From NCBI RefSeq assembly GCF_011057685.1, contig NZ_LNFY01000009.1:305810-369809 (forward strand): a DNA stretch of 64,000 nucleotides, in the 5' to 3' direction. The DNA comes from Thermotoga sp. Ku-13t. GTDB taxonomy: Bacteria; Thermotogota; Thermotogae; Thermotogales; DSM-5069. Made by a program: the position numbers and the translations under genes. Position 1 is the first letter of the stretch. The number at the start of each line of letters is the position of its first letter. The notes below the pieces were generated by a model. That model searched no databases and was not told the DNA's origin. It saw only the letters and a list, made by a program, of their open reading frames with translations. Below, one piece after another: positions 54,624-63,288 of the stretch.

Positions 54624-55487
54624 ATGGAAAAGATAGTTGCCCTCGAATCGACTGTGATAGCGCATGGACTGCCGAGGCCTCTGAACGTGCAGGTCGCTCA
54701 GCAGCTCGAGAATCTTGTCAGACAGAGAGGTTGTGAACCCAAAACGATAGCCATAATAGAAGGTCAGATCAGAGTGGGCCTGACGCTGGACGAACTCGTT
54801 CAGTTAGGTATGAGGGACGATGTCATGAAAGTCGGGGTTGCGGAGATAGCGATAGCGCTGGCAAAGAAAGCATGGGCAGCCACCACTGTGAGTGCCACGA
54901 TGAGGATCGCAACGATGGACAACATAGAGGTTTTTGCGACCGGCGGTATCGGGGGTGTACACGAGATACAGAAGTGGGACGTCTCTCAGGATCTTGTGGA
55001 ACTTTCACGAACGCGCATGATCGTTGTTTCTGCCGGTCCAAAATCTTTGCTCGATCTGAGATCGACGATCGAGATGCTCGAAACACTTCAGGTTACGGTG
55101 CTTGGTTACAGAACGAACAAGATGCCCGCCTTCTACGTTCGGGAAGTCGACGTTCCCGTGCAGAGGATCGATAGCGTTTCTGAAATAGTGGAGATCTACC
55201 TTGAAAAATGCAAGTCGAACTTACCAGGTTCGGTGTTGGTCTTCAATCCCATTCCTGCGGAGTACGAGATAAACGAGGAGCTACTTTCAGAGTGGGACAG
55301 GAGAGCGAAGGAGGAACTGAAGAGATCCAGGATAGAAGGAAAAGCCGTCACGCCATTTTTGCTTGCAAAACTCGCCGAGATCTCAAACGGAAGAACCGTC
55401 AGGAGCAACATCGAACTTTTGAAGAACAACGTTTCTCTCGCGTGCGATATAGTCAACGAACTGGCGCGCCGCAGGGGATCACTTTGA
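54624..55487 (+). CDS. psuG: pseudouridine-5'-phosphate glycosidase
   Basis: Splits (or in reverse forms) pseudouridine 5'-phosphate into uracil and ribose 5-phosphate. The 287-residue protein has ALESTVIAHGLPRPLN, IEGQIRVGLTLDEL with the catalytic Glu, ATTVSATMRIA, VFATGGIGGVHE and VSAGPKSLLDL, as in T. maritima TM1464. The kinase PsuK that usually accompanies it is absent. ATG 54624 with GAGAGAAC only upstream. Its stop is 13 nt from the pyk stop on the other strand. Confidence 0.93.
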   Translation: MEKIVALESTVIAHGLPRPLNVQVAQQLENLVRQRGCEPKTIAIIEGQIRVGLTLDELVQLGMRDDVMKVGVAEIAIALAKKAWAATTVSATMRIATMDNIEVFATGGIGGVHEIQKWDVSQDLVELSRTRMIVVSAGPKSLLDLRSTIEMLETLQVTVLGYRTNKMPAFYVREVDVPVQRIDSVSEIVEIYLEKCKSNLPGSVLVFNPIPAEYEINEELLSEWDRRAKEELKRSRIEGKAVTPFLLAKLAEISNGRTVRSNIELLKNNVSLACDIVNELARRRGSL

Positions 55488-55500
55488 TTCGGAAGCTCTT

Positions 55501-56922
55501 TCATTCAACGGTGTGTATCTTCAACATGTTCGTCGTTCCCACCACACTACACGGTGTTCCGAGCGTTATGACGACCGTGTCGGATGGCCCCACGTAGCCG
55601 AGCGCTTTTGCTTTCTCAACTGCCACGTGAACCACGATGTCTACAGAGTAAACTTCCGGTACAAGTACAGGAATGACGCCCCAGACGATGCACAGTTGAT
55701 GGTACGTTGATTCTCTGGGTGTGGTTGCCAGAATGGGGCACTCTGGTCTGAAATAAGAAACGCGTCGTGCGGTGCTGCCGGAAGCTGTGGAGGCTATGAT
55801 GAGCTTCGCGCGCGTCTCTCTCGCAATTTCGTAGGAACTCTTGGCGATCGCATCCGACGCGTCAGTCGATGGCTCTTTTCGTCTGATTTCGAACCATACA
55901 CCGAGCATGTCAAGATGCTTTTCCACGCTCTGTACGATTCTCTTCATCGTTTCGACCACCAGAACGGGCCGTTGCCCAACGGCAGTTTCAACGGTCAACA
56001 GCAGGGCATCTGCTCCGTCGAAGATCGCGTTGGCGATGTCTGTGACCTCGGTGCGGGTTGGCTGGTCTTTTTCAACCATCGACTCGAGCAACTGTGTGGC
56101 AACAACAATGGGGATTTTGAACTTCGAAGCCTTCATTATCAGCTTTTTCTGAAGGATGGGTAGATCCTCCAGAGATGTTTCTATCGCGAGATCTCCCCTC
56201 GCCACGATGATCCCATCGCTGACACTGCAGATCTTTTCAAAATCGTTCACAGCTTCCTTGGTTTCTATCTTTGCCAGTATCGCAGCTTCGCAGTTCAGAG
56301 TCTCGAGAAAGTTCTTGGCTTCCTGAATGTCTCTCGATGATCTGACGAACGACAGGCAGTAGTAATCCACCGGAAGATCGGCCATTCGCTCCAAGATGCT
56401 TCTATCCCTGTCGGTGAAAGAGAGAACAGAAAGCTCGATGGTGGGTAGATTCACCCCCGCATTCTTCCTGATAATTGCAGCCCTTTCTACCAGACATTCT
56501 AGATACTTATCTTGCTTCTTGACGACCCTCAGCCGGGCCTTTCCATCGTCAAGGAGGACGATGTCATCCTTGCCCAGTAGCCGCAACACCGATGGTTCGT
56601 TCAGCATGATCTGCTTCCTGTCCGCCGAAACTTCGTTTTCCACAAGAAGAACAGTCTCACCTTCCAGCAACTCCAACGATTCGGAGTTCGAGACCGGTTT
56701 TGCTCTCAATTTGGAACCGGGCAGATCGACTATGATCGAGAAAGCCGTTGAGGAATCGCTTCTGATTTCAGCGAGCAGTTTGACCAGCTCAATCAGTTTA
56801 TCCAAATCGTAATGGGTGGCACTCAGCCTAAAACCACTCACACCTGCGCCCAGCAATGCTTTTATCGTTGATTCATTTTCACTGCTCGGCCCCAGGCTGC
56901 AGAGAATCTTGGTCTTCGTCAT
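55501..56922 (-). CDS. pyk: pyruvate kinase, divergent active site
   Basis: Converts phosphoenolpyruvate and ADP to pyruvate and ATP. The 473-residue protein retains the catalytic AKIETKEA (Lys, Glu), ARGDLA (Asp), VATQLLESM and DGADALLLTVETAVG motifs. The usual RxNFSHG motif reads FRLSATHYD (Arg32 then Ser, Thr, His, Tyr), and DxxGPKIR reads DLPGSKLR at residues 66-73. Lys71 in that motif matches the K+-independent type. T. maritima's enzyme keeps the standard forms. Overlap-free, 11 nt after pfkA. Confidence 0.9.
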   Translation of the reverse strand: MTKTKILCSLGPSSENESTIKALLGAGVSGFRLSATHYDLDKLIELVKLLAEIRSDSSTAFSIIVDLPGSKLRAKPVSNSESLELLEGETVLLVENEVSADRKQIMLNEPSVLRLLGKDDIVLLDDGKARLRVVKKQDKYLECLVERAAIIRKNAGVNLPTIELSVLSFTDRDRSILERMADLPVDYYCLSFVRSSRDIQEAKNFLETLNCEAAILAKIETKEAVNDFEKICSVSDGIIVARGDLAIETSLEDLPILQKKLIMKASKFKIPIVVATQLLESMVEKDQPTRTEVTDIANAIFDGADALLLTVETAVGQRPVLVVETMKRIVQSVEKHLDMLGVWFEIRRKEPSTDASDAIAKSSYEIARETRAKLIIASTASGSTARRVSYFRPECPILATTPRESTYHQLCIVWGVIPVLVPEVYSVDIVVHVAVEKAKALGYVGPSDTVVITLGTPCSVVGTTNMLKIHTVE

Positions 56923-56932
56923 GGTCCATCCC

Positions 56933-57892
56933 TCACGACAGCGTCATACAGAGATCGTAAAGGGAAAGGTCCAGCTGCTTCTTCGTGGCCACAACTTTTT
57001 CTGTCTCAACCAGTTCGATCTTTCCGGCTTTGAGTATGGTCGTCGCACACTTTTCCCCATCGAGTAAAGCCTGTACCGCCCTGACACCCATACGCGTGGC
57101 GAGCAACCTGTCGAAAGCCGTGGGACTGCCTCCCCTTTGAATGTGGCCCAGTACAGAGATTCTCGTTTCGTAGCCTATTTTGGCTGAAAGCTTTCTTGCA
57201 ACATCTTCGGCCTTTCCCGCACCCTCTGCCACCACGACGATACAGTTGAGTTTCCCACGCTTTCTCTCTTCGAGCAGTCTCGCGGCAAGCTGGTCAAGGT
57301 CCACCGGTACCTCCGGTATGATGACCGCTTCCGCGCCCGTGGCGATCGCCGACATCAACGCGATGTATCCGGACTCTCTTCCCATGACTTCGACAATGAA
57401 GGCACGTTCGTGGGAAGTGGCAGTGTCTTTGAGTTTCTGAATCGCATCGACCACCGTGTTGAGACACGTATCCACTCCCACACACATGTCTGTGTATGCG
57501 ATGTCGTTGTCGATGGTACCGGGTATACCGATCACCGGGACTCCGAATTCTTTGTGGAAAACCACCGAGCCTGTTAGACTGCCCTCGCCCCCGATCACAA
57601 CGAGCCCTTCTATGCCGAATTTTGCAAGATTTCTCGCAGCCTTTTCTCTTCCTTCCTTCGTCAGAAATTCGCCACACCTGCTCGTTCGCAGTATGGTTCC
57701 GCCCTTTTCCATGATCCCGGCTACTGAAGCGAAATTCATTTCCCTGATCGCTCCATCTATCAGGCCGCAGTAGCCTCTCTCGATACCGAAAACTTTCAAA
57801 CCGTTCCTGACCCCGTATCTCACGACAGCCCTGATCGCTGCGTTCATTCCGGGAGAATCTCCACCACTGGTCATGACACCTATGCTTTTCAT
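56933..57892 (-). CDS. pfkA: ATP-dependent 6-phosphofructokinase
   Basis: Phosphorylates fructose 6-phosphate. The 319-residue protein has the start [20 protein letters not shown], the phosphate-binding [28 protein letters not shown], the [12 protein letters not shown] motif and the effector/subunit motif [21 protein letters not shown] in place of GGDGS is as I recall for T. maritima PFK and not unusual here. Divergent from the DUF2007 gene with a 66-nt gap and upstream of pyk. Confidence 0.94.
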   Translation of the reverse strand: MKSIGVMTSGGDSPGMNAAIRAVVRYGVRNGLKVFGIERGYCGLIDGAIREMNFASVAGIMEKGGTILRTSRCGEFLTKEGREKAARNLAKFGIEGLVVIGGEGSLTGSVVFHKEFGVPVIGIPGTIDNDIAYTDMCVGVDTCLNTVVDAIQKLKDTATSHERAFIVEVMGRESGYIALMSAIATGAEAVIIPEVPVDLDQLAARLLEERKRGKLNCIVVVAEGAGKAEDVARKLSAKIGYETRISVLGHIQRGGSPTAFDRLLATRMGVRAVQALLDGEKCATTILKAGKIELVETEKVVATKKQLDLSLYDLCMTLS

Positions 57893-57958
57893 TTTTTACC
57901 CCCCAGAGTGTTAGAATTGTCCTTGGAAGATTATATAACGGCGATGAAGGTGATGCAC
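57893..57958. promoter_or_regulatory. divergent pfkA/glycine-cleavage control region
   Basis: A palindromic TTATATAA (57931-57938) provides TATA-like -10 boxes on both strands: TATATA toward the glycine cleavage operon and TATAAT-like (TATATAAT) toward pfkA. No strong -35 is seen in either direction. There is no room for a glycine riboswitch, which would need about 100-200 nt. Confidence 0.4.
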
Positions 57959-58189
57959 TTGTGGAAAGTTCTCGTTGAAGGTGTCAGCGTTACACTTGCA
58001 AATGTTTTGAAATCTCTGCTCGAACAGAATGGTATAGAGGTCCTTGTGAGGACTTCGAAATTGTTTGATCCCGTCATATTCGGTCAGGGTGGATCGCTGG
58101 ATCTACTCGTGCCGGAAGATAAAATCGAAGAGGCGCGTTCACTGATCAAGGAGGCGCAAAAGCATGGAGAAGAAGACACCACTGTATGA
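57959..58189 (+). CDS. DUF2007 putative signal-transducing protein
   Basis: About 76 residues of the DUF2007 family, resembling T. maritima TM0210, which as I recall sits in the same place. It has ANVLKSLLEQNGIEVLVRTS and the SLDLLVPEDKIEEARSLI segment, a small alpha-beta fold. The TTG at 57959 is about 8 nt after AAGG; ATG 57953 overlaps that site and the longer frame to 57908 covers the promoter region. It overlaps gcvT by 26 nt. Function unknown; it may act as a sensor for the operon. Confidence 0.78.
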   Translation: MWKVLVEGVSVTLANVLKSLLEQNGIEVLVRTSKLFDPVIFGQGGSLDLLVPEDKIEEARSLIKEAQKHGEEDTTV

Positions 58190-59261
58190 AGAACACGTCA
58201 AACTGGGTGCGAAGATAGTTGATTTTGCGGGCTGGATGATGCCACTCCAGTACGAAAGCATCGTTGCTGAAGTTGAGGCTGTCAGAAAAAACGTGGCCCT
58301 TTTCGACGTCTCACACATGGGGGAGATATTCGTTCGCGGACCTGACACCGTCGCGTTTTTGGAACGATTGTTGACGAACAGTTTCAGTGCACTAAGCGTA
58401 GGTCAGGCGATGTACTCGGTTATGTGCAACGAAAACGGTGGGATCATCGATGATCTCATAGCTTACAAGCTTGACGAGGACGAAGCGATGCTCGTGGTGA
58501 ACGCCGCGAACACTCAGAAAGATTTCGAATGGATCAAATCTCAGTCAAACCGTTTCGACGTGCGAGTCGAAGATCTTTCAGATCGTTGCGGTTTGATCGC
58601 TGTGCAGGGGCCAAAGAGTGAGGCTTTGCTTTCATCGATCGTACCTGAAATCGCATCTTTGAAGTATTATCACTCAGCCAATTTCACAGTTCTCGGGAAG
58701 AAGTGTTTGATCAGCAGGACAGGCTATACGGGTGAAGACGGTTTTGAGATCTGTTGCGACTGGCAAGACACCGTGTACATCTGGCGTGGTCTCCTCGAAC
58801 TGGGTAAGGACTTTTCACTGAAACCTGCTGGACTCGGAGCGAGGGACGTTTGCAGGCTCGAGGCTTCCTATCTGCTCTACGGGAACGATATGTACGAGAC
58901 CGTGACACCGCTGGAAGCAGGATTGAGCTGGGTCGTGAGGTTCGAAAAGGATTTTGTCGGGAAAGAAGCCCTGCTGGCTCAGAAAGAACAGGGGGTCAAG
59001 AGACGCATCAGGGGGTTGAAACTCGAAGGAAGGCGTATCGCGAGACATGGCATGCCTGTTTTGAAAGATGGAAAACAGGTTGGGACTATCACCAGTGGAA
59101 CGTTTTCACCAACGCTTCAGAGTTCCATTGCGCTGGCAATGATCGATTCGTCGTTGAAAATGGGAGAAGAAGTATCGATAGACATGAAAGGTGCGACTGT
59201 TAGGGGATGGATCGTAAAGCTTCCTTTCTACAGAGGGAGTGTAAAAACCGCATCAGCCTGA
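58164..59261 (+). CDS. gcvT: aminomethyltransferase (glycine cleavage T protein)
   Basis: Moves the aminomethyl carbon from lipoyl-GcvH to tetrahydrofolate, releasing ammonia. The 365-residue protein has DFAGWMMPLQYESI, DVSHMGEIFVRGPD, NENGGIIDDLIAYK, ISRTGYTGEDGFEI, GLGARDVCRLEASYLLYGND and TSGTFSPTL, all typical of GcvT. ATG 58164 with AAGGAGG upstream inside the DUF2007 gene. Confidence 0.96.
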   Translation: MEKKTPLYEEHVKLGAKIVDFAGWMMPLQYESIVAEVEAVRKNVALFDVSHMGEIFVRGPDTVAFLERLLTNSFSALSVGQAMYSVMCNENGGIIDDLIAYKLDEDEAMLVVNAANTQKDFEWIKSQSNRFDVRVEDLSDRCGLIAVQGPKSEALLSSIVPEIASLKYYHSANFTVLGKKCLISRTGYTGEDGFEICCDWQDTVYIWRGLLELGKDFSLKPAGLGARDVCRLEASYLLYGNDMYETVTPLEAGLSWVVRFEKDFVGKEALLAQKEQGVKRRIRGLKLEGRRIARHGMPVLKDGKQVGTITSGTFSPTLQSSIALAMIDSSLKMGEEVSIDMKGATVRGWIVKLPFYRGSVKTASA

Positions 59262-59274
59262 GGAGGTGTCTCTC

Positions 59275-59646
59275 GTGAAGAAGTTTGCGAAAACGCACGA
59301 ATGGGTTGAAGTGGAAGGGAACCTGGCGGTGGTAGGTATATCTAACCATGCTCAGGAAAAGCTTGGAGACGTGGTCTACGTGGATCTTCCACAGGTGGGA
59401 AAGATCGTGAAGAAAGGTGAAGCGTTCATGAGCGTTGAATCTGTCAAAGCTGCGAGTGACATCTACGCACCTGTGAGTGGAAAGATCGTCGAGGTGAACG
59501 AAAAGCTTTCGAACCAGCCGGAACTGATAAACAAAGACGCCGAGGGAGAAGGATGGCTCGTCAAGATTGAGATGAGCGATCCGGCAGAACTTTCTAATCT
59601 TCTCGATGAAGAGTCATACAGGAGGTTCTGCGAGGAGGAGAGCTAA
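59275..59646 (+). CDS. gcvH: glycine cleavage system H protein
   Basis: Lipoyl carrier of the glycine cleavage system, 123 residues. The lipoylated lysine is in SVESVKAASDIYAPVSG, and family segments THEWV and LGDVVYVDLPQVG precede it. GTG 59275 lies 8 nt after AGGAGG; the GTG at 59266 is part of that site. It begins 13 nt after gcvT. Confidence 0.96.
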   Translation: MKKFAKTHEWVEVEGNLAVVGISNHAQEKLGDVVYVDLPQVGKIVKKGEAFMSVESVKAASDIYAPVSGKIVEVNEKLSNQPELINKDAEGEGWLVKIEMSDPAELSNLLDEESYRRFCEEES

Positions 59647-59647
59647 A

Positions 59648-60979
59648 ATGTTCCCCTATGTGCCCCACACAGAACAGGAAATACGTGAAATGCTCAAAGC
59701 GATAGGTGTAGATTCGATCGAAGATCTTTACAAAGACGTGCCGATGACCGTGCGCGAGCTGAACCTGCCGAACGGGCTCGACGAATTCAGCGTCGTGAAG
59801 AAAATCAAATCCATCGCGCAGGAAAACGTTGTGGTGGAGAAAGAGAAAGTTTTCATGGGTGCAGGTATCTACGTTCACTACGTACCTTACGTTGTGAAAG
59901 TCATGGCCTCGAGACCAGAGTTCGTGACCGCTTACACACCTTACCAGGCAGAAGTTTCGCAGGGAACGCTTCAAGCTCTGTTCGAATACCAGACGATGAT
60001 CTGTGAGCTCACAGGGATGGAAGTTGCAAACTCCTCCATGTACGATGGTGCATCTGCGCTCGCCGAGGCTGTGCTCATGGCCCACAGGATCAACAACAGA
60101 AAGAAGGTCTTGATGAGCGAAGCGGTGCACCCCGAGTACGTGCAAACCTGTAAAACGTACGCACAGGGCTTTGGTCTGAATTTCGTATCTGTACCTGTGG
60201 ACGAGAGTGGAGCAACGGATATGGAAGCTCTCTCAAAACTTGCTAACGAAGATAGCTGTGCCGTGGTTGTGCAGCAACCGAACTTCTTCGGCGTCGTTGA
60301 AGACTTAAAGCGCGTTCGGGAGATCGCGAAAGATACCATATTCATTGTTGTCGCTGAACCCATATCCCTTTCCTTGCTCGAGCCGCCTGGAAGCTTCGGA
60401 GCGGACATCGTGGTCGGTGACGGTCAGCCACTTGGAATAACTCCGAATTTCGGTGGACCCACGGTTGGATTTTTTGCAACTTTGGAAAAACACGTCAGAA
60501 AGATGCCGGGCAGGATCATAGGACAAACGAAGGATGTTGAAGGAAGAACCGGTTACGTGATGATCCTTCAGACCAGAGAACAGCACATCAGGCGAGAGAA
60601 AGCCACTTCCAACATCTGTACGAACCACGCACTGATGGCACTCGTCAACGCTATCTATATGAGTCTCATGGGCCCTGAAGGACTGCGCGAAGTTGCCAGA
60701 AGGAGCTACGCGAACGCCCATTATTTTGCAGAGAAGTTAAAAGAGAAAGGGTTCAAACTGAGATTCAAAGGTCCTTTCTTCAACGAGTTCGTCTTTTTCG
60801 TTGATGAAAACTACCCACACCGCTGGAAAAAGCTCTTTGAGGAAGGTTTCTTAGCACCTCTGCCGCTGGAATGGTTTGACAGAAGATACAAAGGTCTCGC
60901 ACTCGCTTGTGCGACCGAGGTCAACACGAAAGAGAGTATAGATCAGATGGTACTTGCCCTGGAGCGTGGTGCCAGATGA
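59648..60979 (+). CDS. gcvPA: glycine dehydrogenase (decarboxylating) subunit 1
   Basis: Alpha subunit of a split P protein, 443 residues. It has [67 protein letters not shown] and [17 protein letters not shown]. It pairs with GcvPB to decarboxylate glycine on PLP. ATG 59648 follows GAGGAGGAG by about 9 nt. Its stop overlaps the gcvPB start (ATGA). Confidence 0.95.
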   Translation: MFPYVPHTEQEIREMLKAIGVDSIEDLYKDVPMTVRELNLPNGLDEFSVVKKIKSIAQENVVVEKEKVFMGAGIYVHYVPYVVKVMASRPEFVTAYTPYQAEVSQGTLQALFEYQTMICELTGMEVANSSMYDGASALAEAVLMAHRINNRKKVLMSEAVHPEYVQTCKTYAQGFGLNFVSVPVDESGATDMEALSKLANEDSCAVVVQQPNFFGVVEDLKRVREIAKDTIFIVVAEPISLSLLEPPGSFGADIVVGDGQPLGITPNFGGPTVGFFATLEKHVRKMPGRIIGQTKDVEGRTGYVMILQTREQHIRREKATSNICTNHALMALVNAIYMSLMGPEGLREVARRSYANAHYFAEKLKEKGFKLRFKGPFFNEFVFFVDENYPHRWKKLFEEGFLAPLPLEWFDRRYKGLALACATEVNTKESIDQMVLALERGAR

Positions 60980-62412
60980 CGGTTTTCGAAAAATCCGTAA
61001 GCGGAAGAATTGGCTTCAAATTGCCTGAGTCTGGTGTGCGTTTCGAAAAAATGGATATACCAGAACACCTCGTCAGGACCAGGAAACTGGGTCTACCGGA
61101 GCTGAGTGAGGTTGACGTGGTCAGGCACTACACAGAGCTTGCATCGAAGAACTATTCGGTAGACAGGGGCTTTTATCCTCTTGGTTCTTGCACGATGAAG
61201 TACAATCCGAAGGTGAACGAGTACCTCGCGTCACTGGAGGGTTTCACCGAGATCCATCCTTACCAGCCCGTAGAATCCGTTCAGGGTGTTCTCAAGCTCA
61301 TGTACGAATTGAAGAATGCGCTGTGCGAGATAACGGGTATGGACGAAATGACACTCCAGCCAGCCGCGGGTGCGCACGGTGAGCTCACCGGTATGCTCAT
61401 CGTCAGGGCGTACCATCTTTCCAGAAACGACACGAAGAGAACGATCGCACTCATTCCAGATTCCGCGCACGGAACGAATCCAGCCTCCGCAGCCATGGCA
61501 GGTTTCGAAGTTGTGGAGCTGAAATCAACGAAAGAAGGCTTGCTGGACGTGGAGGAGTTGAAGAAACATCTGAACGATAGAGTTGCTGTTCTCATGCTCA
61601 CCAATCCGAACACGCTTGGACTCTTCGAGAAGGATATTCTTGAGATCGCGAAACTCGTCCACGAAGCGGGCGCTCTGCTCTATTACGACGGGGCGAATCT
61701 GAACGCCATCATGGGAAGGTTCAGACCGGGCGATATGGGTTTCGACATCGTTCATCTGAACCTGCACAAAACTTTCTCGACCCCGCACGGAATGGGAGGC
61801 CCGGGCAGTGGACCAGTGGGGGTAAAGCAGTTCCTTGCACGCTTTTTGCCGGTGCCGCTGGTCAGAAAATCCGACAATGGTTCTTACTACCTTGACTACG
61901 ATTTGCCGGACAGCATCGGCAGAATGAGGAGTTTCTATGGAAACTTTGCTGTCCTCGTCAAAGCCTATGCTTACATACTGACCATGGGAAAGGACGGACT
62001 GAAGCACACGAGTGAGATGGCCGTTCTGAACGCGAACTATTTGAGGAAATTACTTTCCAGGTATTTCAGAATGGCTTCTGACAGAACCTGTATGCACGAA
62101 TTCGTCGTCGACGGCAGCGAGTTCGTCAAGAAAACGGGTGTACGCATCCTGGACGTCGCCAAAAGGTTGCTGGACCACGGTGTTCACGCTCCGACGATCT
62201 ATTTCCCGCTGATCGTCCATGAAGCGATGATGATCGAACCCACGGAGACGGAAAGCAAACAGACACTTGACAGATTCGCCGAGATTATAGGTAAAATAGT
62301 TGAGGAAGCGACGAACAATCCCGATTTGGTCAAGAACGCACCGCACACCACACCAATTAGAAGGCTGGACGATGTAACGGCCACCAAGAATCCCATTTAT
62401 AGATATCGTTGA
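60976..62412 (+). CDS. gcvPB: glycine dehydrogenase (decarboxylating) subunit 2
   Basis: Beta subunit of the P protein, 478 residues, carrying the PLP cofactor. The lysine is in [20 protein letters not shown], preceded by [40 protein letters not shown] and [13 protein letters not shown] are also typical. ATG 60976 overlaps the gcvPA stop. The lipoamide dehydrogenase is not in this window. Confidence 0.95.
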   Translation: MTVFEKSVSGRIGFKLPESGVRFEKMDIPEHLVRTRKLGLPELSEVDVVRHYTELASKNYSVDRGFYPLGSCTMKYNPKVNEYLASLEGFTEIHPYQPVESVQGVLKLMYELKNALCEITGMDEMTLQPAAGAHGELTGMLIVRAYHLSRNDTKRTIALIPDSAHGTNPASAAMAGFEVVELKSTKEGLLDVEELKKHLNDRVAVLMLTNPNTLGLFEKDILEIAKLVHEAGALLYYDGANLNAIMGRFRPGDMGFDIVHLNLHKTFSTPHGMGGPGSGPVGVKQFLARFLPVPLVRKSDNGSYYLDYDLPDSIGRMRSFYGNFAVLVKAYAYILTMGKDGLKHTSEMAVLNANYLRKLLSRYFRMASDRTCMHEFVVDGSEFVKKTGVRILDVAKRLLDHGVHAPTIYFPLIVHEAMMIEPTETESKQTLDRFAEIIGKIVEEATNNPDLVKNAPHTTPIRRLDDVTATKNPIYRYR

Positions 62413-62467
62413 CTTATCGAGAAAAAAATCCAAAGAGGGGGCGAGAGAAGAAAGCGAGGTGATGTGA

Positions 62468-63127
62468 ATGAAAGCACTCTTACTCGATTACGACGGAACG
62501 CTCGCATTCGTAGACGAAGAACGGTTTGCCGAGGAGTATTTTTTCAATTTCAACGTGTTCCTGGTGGAAAAATACAAAACGGCTTTGGATCACTTTGAAA
62601 TACTCGACTGCATAATGCAGATCACGAAGTGTTCCGATGGAAAGGCTAACAACTACGAAAGATTCGTGAAATGTCTCACAGACAAGTTTGAGAAATTTGA
62701 CTGGAAGGAAGTGTTCGATAGTTTCTACAACAGTGAGGAGTTCGAAGCGCTCAATGATCTGGTCGAACCGAACGAGAAGACTCTGGAGTTACTCAAGAAG
62801 GCAAAGCAATCGGGAATTTTGGTCGTACTGGCCACGAATCCAATTTTTCCCAGAAGTGCCACTGAGAAACGTTTGAGATGGATCGGTTTGAGCCTGTCCG
62901 ATTTTGACCACGCAACGTTCATGGAGAACTCCCACTTCTGTAAACCAGATCCAAGGTACTTTCTGGAAATCTGTGAAGCCATCTCGGTTAATCCGAAAGA
63001 TTGTCTCATGATAGGTGATGACGATCTTCTGGATGGATCCTGCAGGAATGTCGGTATGAAATATAGATCCATAGAGCTAGTTTCCAAGGACGGAAAGAAA
63101 GATTTGAGGGAATGGTTCTTAGAATAG
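62468..63127 (+). CDS. HAD superfamily phosphatase
   Basis: A 219-residue HAD hydrolase. Motif I is LLLDYDGTLAF, motif II VVLATNP, the Lys is in CKPDPRYFLEIC, and motif IV is MIGDDDLLDGSCRNVGMKY. A helical cap follows motif I. Substrate unknown. ATG 62468 with GCGAGGTGATGTGA upstream. It starts 55 nt after gcvPB with no terminator between, so it likely belongs to the same transcript. Confidence 0.87.
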   Translation: MKALLLDYDGTLAFVDEERFAEEYFFNFNVFLVEKYKTALDHFEILDCIMQITKCSDGKANNYERFVKCLTDKFEKFDWKEVFDSFYNSEEFEALNDLVEPNEKTLELLKKAKQSGILVVLATNPIFPRSATEKRLRWIGLSLSDFDHATFMENSHFCKPDPRYFLEICEAISVNPKDCLMIGDDDLLDGSCRNVGMKYRSIELVSKDGKKDLREWFLE

Positions 63128-63183
63128 TTTGATGAGTTGGTTTGAGCGAGTATCGCTTTCGGGTAGAAAGGGGGGGAAATTAT

Positions 63184-63258
63184 ATGCCGTGCGGCCAAAA
63201 AAAAGAAGAAAAGAAGCAGGAAACGACGAAGAAAGAAGAAAAGAAGGGCAAGAAATGA
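63184..63258 (+). CDS. 24-residue lysine-rich small protein (candidate)
   Basis: A short frame encoding 24 residues: MPCGQ, then about 19 residues made mostly of Lys, Glu, Thr and Gln, ending GKK. It has GGGGGG 7 nt before the ATG and a terminator directly after the stop. Charge is strongly positive (11 Lys, 5 Glu). It lies 56 nt after the HAD gene. This reads as a real small gene, though I know no characterised homolog and a short A-rich frame can arise by chance. Confidence 0.55.
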   Translation: MPCGQKKEEKKQETTKKEEKKGKK

Positions 63259-63259
63259 G

Positions 63260-63288
63260 AAAACCCCGGCTTGATGCCGGGGTTTTTT
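63260..63288 (+). terminator. intrinsic terminator of the glycine cleavage operon
   Basis: Stem CCCCGGC (63264-63270) with GCCGGGG (63276-63282), loop TTGAT, extended by AAAA/TTTT, then six T residues to 63288. It begins right after the small protein's stop. Read from the other strand it is followed by TTTTCTC, so it may also act for the converging gene. Confidence 0.88.

Noticed and set aside
57893-57958. Glycine riboswitch before the gcv operon
   Set aside because: The gap of 66 nt is too short and the conserved aptamer motifs are missing.
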